Source: JBEVJC01 sp040510375
GTDB taxonomy: Bacteria > Bacteroidota > Bacteroidia > Chitinophagales > Chitinophagaceae
Assembly (NCBI GenBank): GCA_040510375.1
Contig: JBEVJC010000014.1
Coordinates: 1 to 64,000, forward strand
DNA length: 64,000 nt
Direction of reading: 5' to 3'
A program made the translations under genes and the position numbers. Under the pieces are notes generated by a model. The model made no database searches. It had not been told where the DNA came from and saw nothing but the letters and a program-made list of their open reading frames with translations. How positions within the stretch are numbered: position 1 is the first letter of the stretch; every line of letters starts with the position of its first letter. Of this stretch, positions 1-8,683 are shown piece by piece.

Positions 1-101
1 CTAACCCGATCATGTCGCGGAAACCTTTTTTTGCTGGAAATTGAGCCTTGGTGAGTGATGTTGTCCAAGAATAGAAGTTAAGGTCTAACGAAGAAGACTT
101 T

Positions 102-452
102 CTAAACTGCGTTACTCGAGATAATACCGTATCTGATGCACTTTCGCCAACCTTGGGGGTACAAATTCCTTTTGGAAACAGTCAATCCGTCATCCCCCAT
201 TAAACCAACAGACCTGTCCAGAATTGCGTAGGCTTCAAAATATAAACTATCGCCTTGTGGAAACATATCTATTTTAGGGGGTGCATCACTTGACGAGAAC
301 ACAGACAAAATTTTATACCCTTTCGACGAAAGAATTTCTGTCCGATTGGTGAGGAAATTCACCATCAGGCTAATTTTTTCATTTCTGCCTTTCTGGCAAT
401 AGGAGGTGCCCGAACTCGCTACAAGTAGAAAAAGCAATGCGATCCCACGCAT
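102..452 (-). CDS. Small secreted hypothetical protein
   Basis: The 116-residue product starts with a clear signal peptide: a short basic start, a hydrophobic run through about residue 15, then a small-residue and Cys-Gln cleavage zone near residue 20. The rest is soluble, with no motif I recognise. It lies on the minus strand, downstream of two other exported proteins, but is separated from them by about 230 bp, so co-transcription is uncertain. I can say only that it is an exported, probably periplasmic protein. No family is assigned. Confidence 0.55.
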   Translation of the reverse strand: MRGIALLFLLVASSGTSYCQKGRNEKISLMVNFLTNRTEILSSKGYKILSVFSSSDAPPKIDMFPQGDSLYFEAYAILDRSVGLMGDDGLTVSKRNLYPQGWRKCIRYGIISSNAV

Positions 453-680
453 AAAGAAATTTTAATCTAGTTTATATTCATTCTGACACTTGTACATACA
501 TTTAAAACGACCCGCTCAAAGTCATGTTTCTTAATTATTTCTTGAATTATATGTTTCTGCCGGCCAACCCCAGCTAAGATTGTTGCGTGGACAAAAATTT
601 ACACGTTATGTAGTGGAACACTTGTTTGAGTCAGTCTAAACATCTACTCTGCCCCATTCGGCCCTGACGAGCTTAAAGAA

Positions 681-1091
681 TTACTTACATGCACAATTAA
701 ACATTTTATCCGCAATTGAACCACTGCCGAGCTTTATCTCTATCCATTTCTGATCCCATATATAAATGTATTTTTTTCGGACCAATTTTCCCGCGCTATT
801 GTAGTCGCTAATGTTTAGCATTCGATATAGTCCCTTTTCACATTCAAACTCATTCAAACTGATCTCAATTCCATCAACCAACTTTATTTCCATTCCAGTG
901 GAATCATGGTAAAGAATTTCTTTTGCCCCCTTCCTTAGCCACAATTTGGCTCTCGTACCTTCGGGACTGTTGTAGCGCATTGCATCCCAAGCCTTATCAG
1001 GAGTGGCTGCCAGTTTTATCCAAACTCGTTCTTGAGAATATGTATCCTCTATAACAAGTAAAAGCATAAAAGCAATAGTGAACTTAATCAT
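681..1091 (-). CDS. Secreted protein, possibly surface-adhesin-E-like
   Basis: The 136-residue product has an N-terminal signal peptide ending near residue 19 (Tyr-Ser-Gln). The mature part pairs Trp and charged residues in beta-strand-like spacing (WIKL, KLWLRKG), then an FECEKG..RML segment and a CAC motif at the C-terminus. This layout resembles small adhesin-E-like proteins, in which a conserved Cys follows a Phe and precedes a Tyr-Arg-x-Leu stretch. That assignment is tentative. Its start codon overlaps the stop codon of the upstream amidase-like gene by 4 bp (ATGA), so the two are very likely translated together, and the proteins may work together in the periplasm or outer membrane. Confidence 0.6.
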   Translation of the reverse strand: MIKFTIAFMLLLVIEDTYSQERVWIKLAATPDKAWDAMRYNSPEGTRAKLWLRKGAKEILYHDSTGMEIKLVDGIEISLNEFECEKGLYRMLNISDYNSAGKLVRKKYIYIWDQKWIEIKLGSGSIADKMFNCACK

Positions 1092-2257
1092 CTTATCATC
1101 TGCTTTGGAGCACTAGAAAAATTCCCAACCACGAAATGTTTAGGTTTGGGCACCAGACTATCGTTTATGATTGTTAATCCTACACTGCTCAAAAACGGCT
1201 GTTTATCTTTGTATTTGTATAAAAAGGAGATTTCCACCTTTTGAGCTTCCCGGTTGAAGCAATTAAAAGTTGCATCGTAACTACTGTCCGTTGCCACTTC
1301 ACTTCGTGATGAAATCCTTCCCTCTCTAAAATACACATTAACAGCGTCGCAGCGAACCTCAACATTATTAAGATTTCCCCCTTTCTGGGCCATGCTTTCC
1401 ACGCGCATCCTTCCTTCATGCGTGATATAGTATTTGAAATCCTGTGCGACCGCCCACCTGCAGCCATAACATTCCATCGCCACGCAGGTAGAATTCCGGC
1501 AGGTAGGACAATCTCTTCTCAGCTTCGACTTCCAGACAGCGTCCTGTGGCCAGCCGCCCTTAAAAAGGCACTGCGACAAAAAGTTGGTGCAATCCCCGTT
1601 AGGGTTTGAAAAATCGCAATAGGCTGCGTTTCCATTCTCCCAATGCCTTTCTGCATAGGCACGTGCGTTTTCAGGGTCATATGTATACATGAGAGCCTGG
1701 GTGGTGTCGGGCAGTTGTTGCTCAACTACAATTTTTGGTGATGCATTAAAAGAAAACCGCGAAATATCCTTGCAATAAAAATTCCGAATGAGCCAGCTTT
1801 TTTCAGCCTTTATAAATCTAACTCTGTATTTATAGATGCCATTAGTGACAATGAACTTTGTCGTATCACGCGGATCGCGATCCGAACTGGTAAGCGTGTA
1901 CCTGTCAGTACTAAATACGGTTGCTGAATCGCCGTTGAAAATGGCACTGTCAATAACTACTGCGCTGGTAAAAGCCGTATAGATTAATTGGTGAGAGGCC
2001 AGGTTGGTTTTATATGCCTGGATCCGGGTAAGCAATATATCACGGTTTTTGTCCTCCATATAGCTTGTCCAGGTTGCAGCGGTATCCTTCATTAGGAAGT
2101 TGTATTGCGCATGAACAAATTCCTGCAAAATCCTCTGGATGTCGGCTTTTGCTTTCTCCCTGTCGCCAGGAGAAATTCTATCGCTGTTGCAAGCAAAAAA
2201 AAGGAAGGATATGCAAAAAAAAACAGTGAAATTTTGAATGTTTCGTATCATAAACAA
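1088..2257 (-). CDS. Lipoprotein with amidase_6-like catalytic segment
   Basis: The 389-residue product has a lipoprotein signal (hydrophobic run then Phe-Phe-Ala-Cys near residue 23), predicting lipidation. Residues about 190-245 carry the hallmark of the amidase_6 family: a Tyr-x-x-x-x-Ala-x-x-Tyr-Ala helix followed by Gly-Asp-Cys-Thr-Asn-Phe-x-Ser-Gln and a Gly-Gly-Trp turn. The Cys of DCTNF is the expected papain-like nucleophile. Just downstream is a Cys-rich cluster (C-x2-C-x4-C-x5-C-x2-C) unusual for the family. The usual C-terminal His-containing half is not obvious. The N-terminal 180 residues look like an NTF2- or SnoaL-type folded domain (inference). Family members are linked to cell-wall or amide hydrolysis. 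The gene overlaps the next one by 4 bp. Confidence 0.7.
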   Translation of the reverse strand: MFMIRNIQNFTVFFCISFLFFACNSDRISPGDREKAKADIQRILQEFVHAQYNFLMKDTAATWTSYMEDKNRDILLTRIQAYKTNLASHQLIYTAFTSAVVIDSAIFNGDSATVFSTDRYTLTSSDRDPRDTTKFIVTNGIYKYRVRFIKAEKSWLIRNFYCKDISRFSFNASPKIVVEQQLPDTTQALMYTYDPENARAYAERHWENGNAAYCDFSNPNGDCTNFLSQCLFKGGWPQDAVWKSKLRRDCPTCRNSTCVAMECYGCRWAVAQDFKYYITHEGRMRVESMAQKGGNLNNVEVRCDAVNVYFREGRISSRSEVATDSSYDATFNCFNREAQKVEISFLYKYKDKQPFLSSVGLTIINDSLVPKPKHFVVGNFSSAPKQMIR

Positions 2258-2343
2258 GTTGTTTGGCTTCCTATTTTTATTCTACCGTTTTATCCGGACA
2301 ATTGTTTTGTATCCTTATCCTGATTTTTTGGAGGGGGATGCAA

Positions 2344-3180
2344 TCAATTTGTGAATTCAGCAATGTTGATCAAACGCAATCCTTTACGGTCAAAAAGTGG
2401 ATTGTAGTTGACAAACTGAGGCTGAGCGCAGGCAGTTACATCGTTATTTTTATGAATCTCAAATTCAAGCACCAGCATTGCCTTACAATTTGTTCTCGAA
2501 ATAACAATGGACCGTTGATCACGGAAGGCCAGAATCTTTCCGTTGGTGACCCCATTACACCCGCTTCCAAATAAAGTGAATGTTTTTAGTCCATCAAAAT
2601 GATCTGTTGATGAGGGAAGCTGTGAATTGAATACCATACCTTCTGTTTCTGTAGATGACAACATAATGAAGTATATCTTGTTTTCGTACCTACTTTGGGA
2701 GTCAATGGTGATCGAATACGCTGCTTTGCCTCCATGATCTATCCGCTGTATATTGATCTCTTTAATGCTATACAGTGGCACCTGAACAGGATCGCTTAAC
2801 AAAGAAAGATTGGTGCCGGACGTGTCAACAAATGGACTGTTTAAGGATGGTGGGCCAGAGGGGCGCTGAAGACCAGAGCCAGGAGCTATTTTTAGACAGA
2901 CAAGTTTCATGAACATCTGCTCGGAATCCTTGAAATATTTGAAAGGTAGGACCACCTGCCAGTTCCTTGATTCGACATTATAGTAAGGCTCAAACTCCAG
3001 TACCTCATATGAAGTCGAACCCTGCTTGTAGAACTTTTTGTTGTCTGATGGTTTGTATTTCTTCAAAACCCCATCTGCAGTATCAAAGCCCAGTTGATTC
3101 TCAAAGCTGGCATTTTCCCAGTTCTGGCTCATCCTGAGGCAGGTTAAGACGCAATAAAAATAGATCGCCAGCAGCGCCAT
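2344..3180 (-). CDS. Secreted hypothetical protein
   Basis: The frame is open for 297 codons from 3237, but I prefer the internal Met at 3180 (278 residues). It places a hydrophobic export segment (Leu-Leu-Ala-Ile-Tyr-Phe-Tyr-Cys-Val-Leu) at the very N-terminus. The mature part is rich in beta-strand patterns (VLPFKYF, SITIDSQS, MLVLEFEIH) with a Pro-rich linker near its middle. I recognise no family. It lies 86 bp beyond the start of the amidase-like gene and reads the same way, so it could be the first gene of that unit. Confidence 0.55.
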   Translation of the reverse strand: MALLAIYFYCVLTCLRMSQNWENASFENQLGFDTADGVLKKYKPSDNKKFYKQGSTSYEVLEFEPYYNVESRNWQVVLPFKYFKDSEQMFMKLVCLKIAPGSGLQRPSGPPSLNSPFVDTSGTNLSLLSDPVQVPLYSIKEINIQRIDHGGKAAYSITIDSQSRYENKIYFIMLSSTETEGMVFNSQLPSSTDHFDGLKTFTLFGSGCNGVTNGKILAFRDQRSIVISRTNCKAMLVLEFEIHKNNDVTACAQPQFVNYNPLFDRKGLRLINIAEFTN

Positions 3181-3237
3181 AACCTGATATGACAGGCTTC
3201 CTAGATCGCCAACTTTATCCAGTTGAAACCATTGCAC

Positions 3238-3556
3238 AAATTTTCAAGGGGAACACGATGCCAGGCTGTCACTTCCGTGTGCCAGGTGGATGATATCAAT
3301 TACAAATACGAGGGGAACGGTGGTACAAGGGGCGGGGTGAATTTTCATACTGGATAGGTCGCCCTTGTAAATTGAAGCTAGTTATTTTTTTGATATTCCA
3401 TTAATGCCGCTGATAAAATCTCCAATAATTTTTTTAGCGCTGCCAGCAAAGGGTTGTCGGCAGCCTGGAGAATGTTCCGTTGCAATTTCCTGCTCCAACG
3501 AATTTGTCCCGTTACAACCGTTCATTCCGGTTTCCTAAATGCTTTGGGATACGGAA
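3238..3556. other. Gene-free stretch
   Basis: These 319 bp between the secreted hypothetical gene and the response regulator contain no convincing reading frame on either strand and no hairpin with a T-tract that I could find. They probably hold the promoter of the gene ending at 2344 and the 3' end of the regulator transcript. Confidence 0.4.
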
Positions 3557-4267
3557 TCATACCGCCGGATATATCCCGTACCGAATCGCGTAAACGACAA
3601 CACCGGCCGTATTCCTTACATCCATCTTATCCTGTATTCGTTCCCGGTAGCCTTCGACGGTGCGCACCGAAATTCCCAATTGATCACTTATTTGTTTACT
3701 GACAAATCCTTCGCAAACCAGCTTGATTATATCCCGCTCTTTGTCCGAAAACTTTGGTCGTTTCATTTTAAGATGCGGATTGTATTTCTTGGAGGCAATC
3801 ATCTCGCTGATTCGCTCACTGGAAGCAGAACAGAAATAGGTATGCCCTTTCGCAACTTGCCGAATGGCCTCTTCTATCTGGGTTTTATGTGCACTTTTCA
3901 GCAGGTACCCTCGGGCACCGGCTTCCAGCATACTAATGAGCAGGTGCTCATCCCCGAACATCGACATGGAGATGATATAACAACTGGGCAGATCAAGCAT
4001 CAATTGCCTTGTTGCGGAGAGTCCATCCATCTCCGGCATCTTGATGTCGGTCAGAATGACATCGGGCAACAGGTGTTTGGCTTTTCGAACCAGTTCAAGG
4101 CCGTTGGATGCTTCTCCTACAAGCTGGACATTGGGGAGTTTACTGGCAAACTGGCTGAGGCCGTCACGAAACATTTCATGATCATCTGCAATCAGGAGCC
4201 TGATTGGAAGTGTGGTGGTGGACAATGTTTGGCGGTTTTGGTTAACCAAATCTATCAAAAAGTTCAT
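3557..4267 (-). CDS. NarL/FixJ-family response regulator
   Basis: The 236-residue protein has a receiver domain (residues about 22-135) with the acidic pair Asp-Asp-His, the phospho-acceptor Asp74 in Leu-Thr-Asp-Ile-Lys-Met-Pro, and the Thr/Ser and Lys positions in later strands. A LuxR-type helix-turn-helix follows at about 168-232 (Ser-Asp-Lys-Glu-Arg-Asp-Ile-Ile, then Val-Arg-Thr-Val-Glu-Gly-Tyr). The frame stays open to 4417, but the start at 4267 is preferred because AGGAAAT lies just upstream and the receiver begins soon after. No histidine kinase is adjacent, so its partner is elsewhere. It diverges from a T9SS-secreted protein gene across a region holding a perfect dyad, which suggests joint or autoregulation (inference). 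Confidence 0.9.
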   Translation of the reverse strand: MNFLIDLVNQNRQTLSTTTLPIRLLIADDHEMFRDGLSQFASKLPNVQLVGEASNGLELVRKAKHLLPDVILTDIKMPEMDGLSATRQLMLDLPSCYIISMSMFGDEHLLISMLEAGARGYLLKSAHKTQIEEAIRQVAKGHTYFCSASSERISEMIASKKYNPHLKMKRPKFSDKERDIIKLVCEGFVSKQISDQLGISVRTVEGYRERIQDKMDVRNTAGVVVYAIRYGIYPAV

Positions 4268-4375
4268 ATATTTCCTACCGTAATATGAAATATCAATCAC
4301 CCGATCTTCCATAATAATCGATACTCTAATGCCTTCCTTATACCCCCCTACGTAGAAATACCCTGTTTGTCGTTC

Positions 4376-4395
4376 CCGAAATACTCGTATTTCGG
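4376..4395. promoter_or_regulatory. Perfect 20-bp dyad, candidate operator
   Basis: Two 9-bp arms (CCGAAATAC and GTATTTCGG) form a perfect inverted repeat around a 2-bp centre, 27 bp upstream of the start at 4423 and 108 bp upstream of the divergent response-regulator start. A 20-bp dyad with short spacing is typical of a dimeric helix-turn-helix protein site. The right arm overlaps a weak match to the Bacteroidota -7 box. The adjacent LuxR-type regulator is a natural candidate ligand, but this is inference. Confidence 0.45.
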
Positions 4396-4422
4396 CACCA
4401 TCAATCACCAAAACCAATCACT

Positions 4423-5958
4423 ATGTTCTCAGTTTTACGCTACCTGTTCGGCTGTTTCGCTTTGTGTTTGTCTGTTCTTGCAATTGGACAGACGTCCACG
4501 AATACAGCAAATACCCTGGAGTTCAATGGCGCATCTGCGTGTGGCTATCCCGCGAATGGCGCAGCCACCATCACCTTCCAATACGTCAATGAATTAACTG
4601 GCGTAGTTACTACTTCGCCCGCGCCCGTTGCCGCAACGGTTACCAACAAAACACCCGGCCCCGGCATTGATGTCAGCGCTCCAGGAGCCGATTTTCCTTA
4701 CTTTGACCCCCTGGTGGACGGAAGCTTCAATTTTTTTGGGGGATCGTACTGGGGCGGATCGACTCCCCATGGGTCACCCGACGCCACGATCACGATCACC
4801 CAAGGCGGCTCTTCCCGGTCGTATCGCATCTACTATGACTATATCGATTGCCTGGCTCTTCCGGTTACCCTCAACAGCTTCTCAGGGAGTATTTCCGGAT
4901 GCTCGGTCAGCCTGGCCTGGTCCACTACGATGGAATCCAACAGCAGTCGCTTTGAAATCGAGCGTACCTCTTTTGGAAGTACCATCACGTACATGAAAAT
5001 TGGCACTGTCACTGCTGCAGGCACCAGCAGCTCCTTGATCAACTATTCCTTTACGGATAACTATCCAAATAATGGATCGAACTTTTACCGATTGCGGATG
5101 GTGGATATTGATGGCCGGTACAAGTACTCCAGCACTGTGACTGCGAGTACTCCTGGCTGTACCACCCAGCCCCCCGCGATCAACTGCAGCAGCATCAATG
5201 TGGTCGGACCCGATTTCTTCTGCCAATATGGCCAGACCTATACGCTTTCATCCGTTCCGGATTACCGCACCGTTACCTGGACAGTCACACCGACCAGTGT
5301 CGCCAACTGGGGCAAACAGGTCATGGAAAAGGCGATGATCCGAAAGACCGGTAACGGTGTAGTTACGCTCACCGCTAACCTGACGGGTTGCACCGGGACG
5401 ACCGGCGTACGGACCAAGCGCATCACGGTCGGGAACCCATCCAGTGTGCAGGTTTTCATCGACACAATAGCCAAACATACTTATGAAACCCGTTACCGGC
5501 TCGAAGCCGACCAGATTCCGGGCGCTACCTACCAATGGTTTAAAAACAATGTGGCGCAGGGAACGGGCTATGCCACCTTTACGGAAGTCCCTCCCGGGCC
5601 TTGTCAAAGCTGGAAAGTGGTGGTGACACTGCCATGCGGTAACACTATTCAGCAGACAGTGACAATTTGTTACAAATCCCCCGGCGGAATCCGCGACCGC
5701 GCTTTGCAAGTGGATCCGGTACCAGCAGGGTCGACCATGAATGTTCAGCTGTTCTATGTGGACAATCCTTCGAAATCCATTGGCCAGTCAGTGATTGAAA
5801 TTCAGGATTTGCACGGGAAAATTTACAAAAGAGTATTGCTTACCGGCCTGGAAAGCAAGCAACAACTGGACATAAGCACAATTCCTCCCGGTCTCTATGT
5901 CATCCAAGTCACCAATGGGAAAGATATATTCGCCAGAGAAATTCAGATAGCTAGGTAG
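4423..5958 (+). CDS. T9SS-exported protein with C-terminal sorting domain
   Basis: The 511-residue protein has an N-terminal signal peptide (residues 1-22) and ends in a type A T9SS sorting domain (about 420-511): a Val-x-Pro-x-Pro start, a Leu-His-Gly-Lys turn, a Leu-x-x-Gly-Leu-Tyr-Val-Ile-Gln-Val segment and a basic tail. Between them lie Ser/Thr/Gly-rich beta-sandwich repeats, including a segment at about 145-235 (ending with a YRLRMVDIDG motif) that is common in Bacteroidota surface proteins just before PKD/Ig-like domains. No catalytic domain was recognised. It is predicted to cross the outer membrane through the type IX system and be anchored or released, perhaps as an adhesin. It is followed by a strong terminator. 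Confidence 0.8.
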   Translation: MFSVLRYLFGCFALCLSVLAIGQTSTNTANTLEFNGASACGYPANGAATITFQYVNELTGVVTTSPAPVAATVTNKTPGPGIDVSAPGADFPYFDPLVDGSFNFFGGSYWGGSTPHGSPDATITITQGGSSRSYRIYYDYIDCLALPVTLNSFSGSISGCSVSLAWSTTMESNSSRFEIERTSFGSTITYMKIGTVTAAGTSSSLINYSFTDNYPNNGSNFYRLRMVDIDGRYKYSSTVTASTPGCTTQPPAINCSSINVVGPDFFCQYGQTYTLSSVPDYRTVTWTVTPTSVANWGKQVMEKAMIRKTGNGVVTLTANLTGCTGTTGVRTKRITVGNPSSVQVFIDTIAKHTYETRYRLEADQIPGATYQWFKNNVAQGTGYATFTEVPPGPCQSWKVVVTLPCGNTIQQTVTICYKSPGGIRDRALQVDPVPAGSTMNVQLFYVDNPSKSIGQSVIEIQDLHGKIYKRVLLTGLESKQQLDISTIPPGLYVIQVTNGKDIFAREIQIAR

Positions 5959-5982
5959 GATAAAGCGTGGTAGACTTTTCCT

Positions 5983-6022
5983 GGGGCGGGGTGGAACAGA
6001 GTTTCGCCCTGCCCCTTTTTTT
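5983..6022 (+). terminator. Rho-independent terminator
   Basis: A GC-rich stem (GGGGCGGG against CCCTGCCCC, one bulge) is followed directly by seven T residues on the plus strand. It lies 25 bp after the stop of the T9SS-exported protein gene and before the convergent OmpA-like gene. The T-tract supports only plus-strand termination. Confidence 0.8.
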
Positions 6023-6074
6023 GTCCCGTTTCGGGTAAGTGCGAGAGCGTTGCTTTTTAGACACCGGGGCAGGA

Positions 6075-7328
6075 TTACAACACCCGTATCACGACTCGCC
6101 GGTTCGCACTTTTACCGTTCGCTGTCGCATTACTAGCCACCGGTACAGTCTGACCGAAAAATTCCACGAGCAACCGGGTGGCGGTGTGTCCCCGCCTGAC
6201 CAGCCATTGCGCCACAGCGTCTGCCCTTCGCCTGCTCAGCAGTAAATTGCGTTCCGGACTGCCTGCATTATCTGTATGGCCGGCAATGACCAGGCGAAGA
6301 CCGGGATATGTCCGCATCAGTGAATCCAGCTGTTGCAAGGTACCGATTGAAGACGACAGCAGATGATCACTCCCTGTTTCAAACTGGATCGTTTTGGAAA
6401 TTGTTCCAAGAAAACTGTCGAGCGCCGCTCTCGGATAGGGACAACCTTCATATGCTGCGAATCCGGAAATTTCCGGACACCTATCCGCACTGTCGGGAAT
6501 ACCGTCGCGATCTTTATCTGGGGCAGGACATCCATTCAACTGAAGCGGACCTTTTTGAAATGGGCATTGATCCAATGCATCAGGGATCCCGTCTTCGTCT
6601 GAGTCGGGACAACCGTTGAACTCCACTACGCCGGGCTGAAAAGGACAGGCATCAATCGAGTCTACGATCCCGTCCTGATCACTGTCCAATGTGGTGGAAC
6701 GGTTCGTTTGTCCCGCATTTAATCGCAGTGCCTGCGCAGAGAGATTAGGGCGATGAGTGCCGGTCTTTTTTCGGGTTAACCCTGTGATCGTGAAGTTTAA
6801 ATAGTAAGACTGACTGGTCAAAGAAGCAGGTGCTGCACGCAGTCCGCCATGCATGCCTAGGAATACGTTGTTGAATCGTCGCTGTACCCCGGCACCGATG
6901 GACATCCTTAGTAACCATTCTCCAGAAAACAGAGAGGGTTCAATCCCCGCCTGAGCTGTAGGAATCCATTTCCGAATGGTCGGAGTCAACATAAATCCTA
7001 CGGTTGCTCCTACCTGGAACAGGGAATGGGAAGACGTGCCCTCAGGCATGTCATGCAACGCCTCGCTGCTAAATCCAAGGCCTGACCAGCCATGCAATAT
7101 CAACCGGGGGCTCAGTCCCGTAAGATAGTCAACTGTAATGCCTGGCACCAAGGTGGTGTTTTCGGAAGAAAAATGCCTGAACGACTGCACCTGGAAACCG
7201 GCGCCCAAGAGAGAAGGGAAACGTCTAGTTTCTGTCCTTTCATTTTGCGCCTGCAGGAGTAGTGGGCAAGCTAATGCAAGCAGTGGCCAACGTATTGTCC
7301 GGAGATGGATTTGCAACTGTTTGCCCAT
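6075..7328 (-). CDS. OmpA-family protein with thrombospondin type 3 repeats
   Basis: The 417-residue protein begins at 7328, where a signal peptide (Leu-rich, ending Leu-Gln-Ala-Gln) starts. An upstream in-frame extension lacks export character and is rejected. Residues about 30-200 look like a short outer-membrane barrel. At about 213-299 come three calcium-binding thrombospondin type 3 repeats (Asp-x-Asp-x-Asp-Gly-Ile-x-Asp pattern). Residues about 300-417 are the OmpA peptidoglycan-binding domain, with Gly-His-Thr-Asp-Asn, Leu-Ser-x-x-Arg-Ala and Asn-Arg-Arg-Val motifs. It should tether the outer membrane to the cell wall. Convergent with the T9SS gene. Confidence 0.88.
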   Translation of the reverse strand: MGKQLQIHLRTIRWPLLALACPLLLQAQNERTETRRFPSLLGAGFQVQSFRHFSSENTTLVPGITVDYLTGLSPRLILHGWSGLGFSSEALHDMPEGTSSHSLFQVGATVGFMLTPTIRKWIPTAQAGIEPSLFSGEWLLRMSIGAGVQRRFNNVFLGMHGGLRAAPASLTSQSYYLNFTITGLTRKKTGTHRPNLSAQALRLNAGQTNRSTTLDSDQDGIVDSIDACPFQPGVVEFNGCPDSDEDGIPDALDQCPFQKGPLQLNGCPAPDKDRDGIPDSADRCPEISGFAAYEGCPYPRAALDSFLGTISKTIQFETGSDHLLSSSIGTLQQLDSLMRTYPGLRLVIAGHTDNAGSPERNLLLSRRRADAVAQWLVRRGHTATRLLVEFFGQTVPVASNATANGKSANRRVVIRVL

Positions 7329-7436
7329 GTATTGTCTTCGATTAAATTTCCTGAAACCTTTCGTGGTGACTTCAAAGTTGATTATATTTAATTCTACCAG
7401 AAACCCCCTGGCACTGTACCATAAACCACCTGTTTC

Positions 7437-7784
7437 ATGAATACATCCATGCAACTTTGCCGATTCGTCCTTGTAGGGATGGCACTTGTATTTTCCAGTC
7501 AACTTCGTGCGCAAACCCTGGAACAACGCATCGTCCAGTCCAGTTGCCAATACCTCGACTCAGTGAAAGTCGAATCTCTTGTCACACCCGCTGATAAGAA
7601 ATCCGCATTGTCGCTGGTTCTGGGAAAAGCCGTAGTGGCCAATCAGGCTTACCTGAACAAAGACCCCCGCTTTGCCGGCAAAACTGAATACGAGCAAGGT
7701 AAACTGATCGGAAGATCCATGGCGAATGATATCTTACCATTGATTCTCAAACGGTGTCCCAAATTTGCCAGTTTGTTGAAATAA
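7437..7784 (+). CDS. Small secreted hypothetical protein
   Basis: The 115-residue product has a signal peptide (residues 1-26, ending Leu-Arg-Ala-Gln) and a helical mature domain with two Cys residues (in Ser-Ser-Cys-Gln-Tyr and Lys-Arg-Cys-Pro-Lys) that could form a disulphide in the periplasm. A Gly-Lys-x-x-Gly-Arg-Ser segment precedes the last helix. I recognise no family. It starts about 110 bp from the divergent OmpA-like gene and converges on the LRR gene. Met5 is an alternative start. Confidence 0.6.
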   Translation: MNTSMQLCRFVLVGMALVFSSQLRAQTLEQRIVQSSCQYLDSVKVESLVTPADKKSALSLVLGKAVVANQAYLNKDPRFAGKTEYEQGKLIGRSMANDILPLILKRCPKFASLLK

Positions 7785-7792
7785 CGCCGATT

Positions 7793-8671
7793 TCACTTCT
7801 TTTTCTTCCTGGCCGCCAATTGCACATTGACGTCATAACATTTTAGGGGATATTTCCTTTTATCATCGAATGAAACCTCTTCCAGGGAAGGATGTTCGAG
7901 CAGGAAATTGAAATTGGTGTCGTCGATTTCCGTTTTTGTGAAATCCAGCAACCGTAGATCGGGCAACTCACTGATGATGGCAGCCAGTGACGGCACCTTA
8001 CCACAGTTGAACAACTGCAGTTCGTTCAGCCCTTTGAAAAGCCTGATTTCATAGGTCTCCAATTTGTTGCAAGATTCAATTTCCAGCTTCTTTAAGTGCT
8101 TAAAATCTCCTGGTGAATTGGCAAGATGCACAAGTGTCGCGTTATATGCCAGGTTTAATTCTTTTAGTTGGGCAAACGCTGCCAATCCCTCTAATGCCAC
8201 CAGATTGGACTGCGTGATCCCGAGTGTCTCCAACTTTTCTAGCTGCTGCAACTCGGTGAGATTCCTGGATGTCGTTTTTAACTTCCACAAATGAAGATAG
8301 GTCAGACGAGTTGTAGCGAATAGATTCTTTAAATTTTCATTCCAATAGCCACGAAAAAAATTCAATTTCGGCCAATTCGAAAAATCCAGCAGCTCTTGTG
8401 CACTACCGAAAGGTATATCTAACGACTCCAATGCAACTTGTGTATTCAATGCCCCTATATTGGTAATCCCATCAAGCATTAACAATATATGTTTAGCCTC
8501 CAGGTTCCTCAAAAACTCCAGGTTATCTTCATAGAATTCCCCGGCTTGGCTGATGGAAAGGTTTCCGAAGCCTGTTTTCTTGCAAAAGGATACCTGCTCC
8601 GCTAAACCATCAGAGGTCACTGTCAGCATTTTTATGCCCCGCCAGTTAACGACGAATTCAAAATGGTCCAT
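7793..8671 (-). CDS. Leucine-rich-repeat protein, candidate immunity protein of the RHS toxin
   Basis: The 292-residue protein has no signal peptide and so is probably cytoplasmic. From about residue 60 to 275 it has irregular leucine-rich repeats of about 22-24 residues (L-x-x-L-x-L and L-E-x-L-x-I patterns, e.g. Leu-Lys-Glu-Leu-Asn-Leu, Leu-Lys-Lys-Leu-Glu-Ile). It ends in a lysine-rich tail. It starts 12 bp after the stop of the 2887-residue RHS/Hint/GIY-YIG protein, the normal place for an immunity gene in polymorphic toxin loci. LRR proteins are a known class of such immunity proteins. Neutralisation of the adjacent toxin domain is therefore a reasonable inference but not shown by sequence. 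A few AT-rich stretches suggest different ancestry from the upstream genes. Confidence 0.7.
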   Translation of the reverse strand: MDHFEFVVNWRGIKMLTVTSDGLAEQVSFCKKTGFGNLSISQAGEFYEDNLEFLRNLEAKHILLMLDGITNIGALNTQVALESLDIPFGSAQELLDFSNWPKLNFFRGYWNENLKNLFATTRLTYLHLWKLKTTSRNLTELQQLEKLETLGITQSNLVALEGLAAFAQLKELNLAYNATLVHLANSPGDFKHLKKLEIESCNKLETYEIRLFKGLNELQLFNCGKVPSLAAIISELPDLRLLDFTKTEIDDTNFNFLLEHPSLEEVSFDDKRKYPLKCYDVNVQLAARKKKK

Positions 8672-8683
8672 ACTTTTTACAAT

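Noticed and set aside
4628..5709. Several long frames antisense or out of frame to the T9SS-exported protein gene
   Set aside because: They overlap a well-supported gene over their full length and have no domain; they are GC-related shadows.
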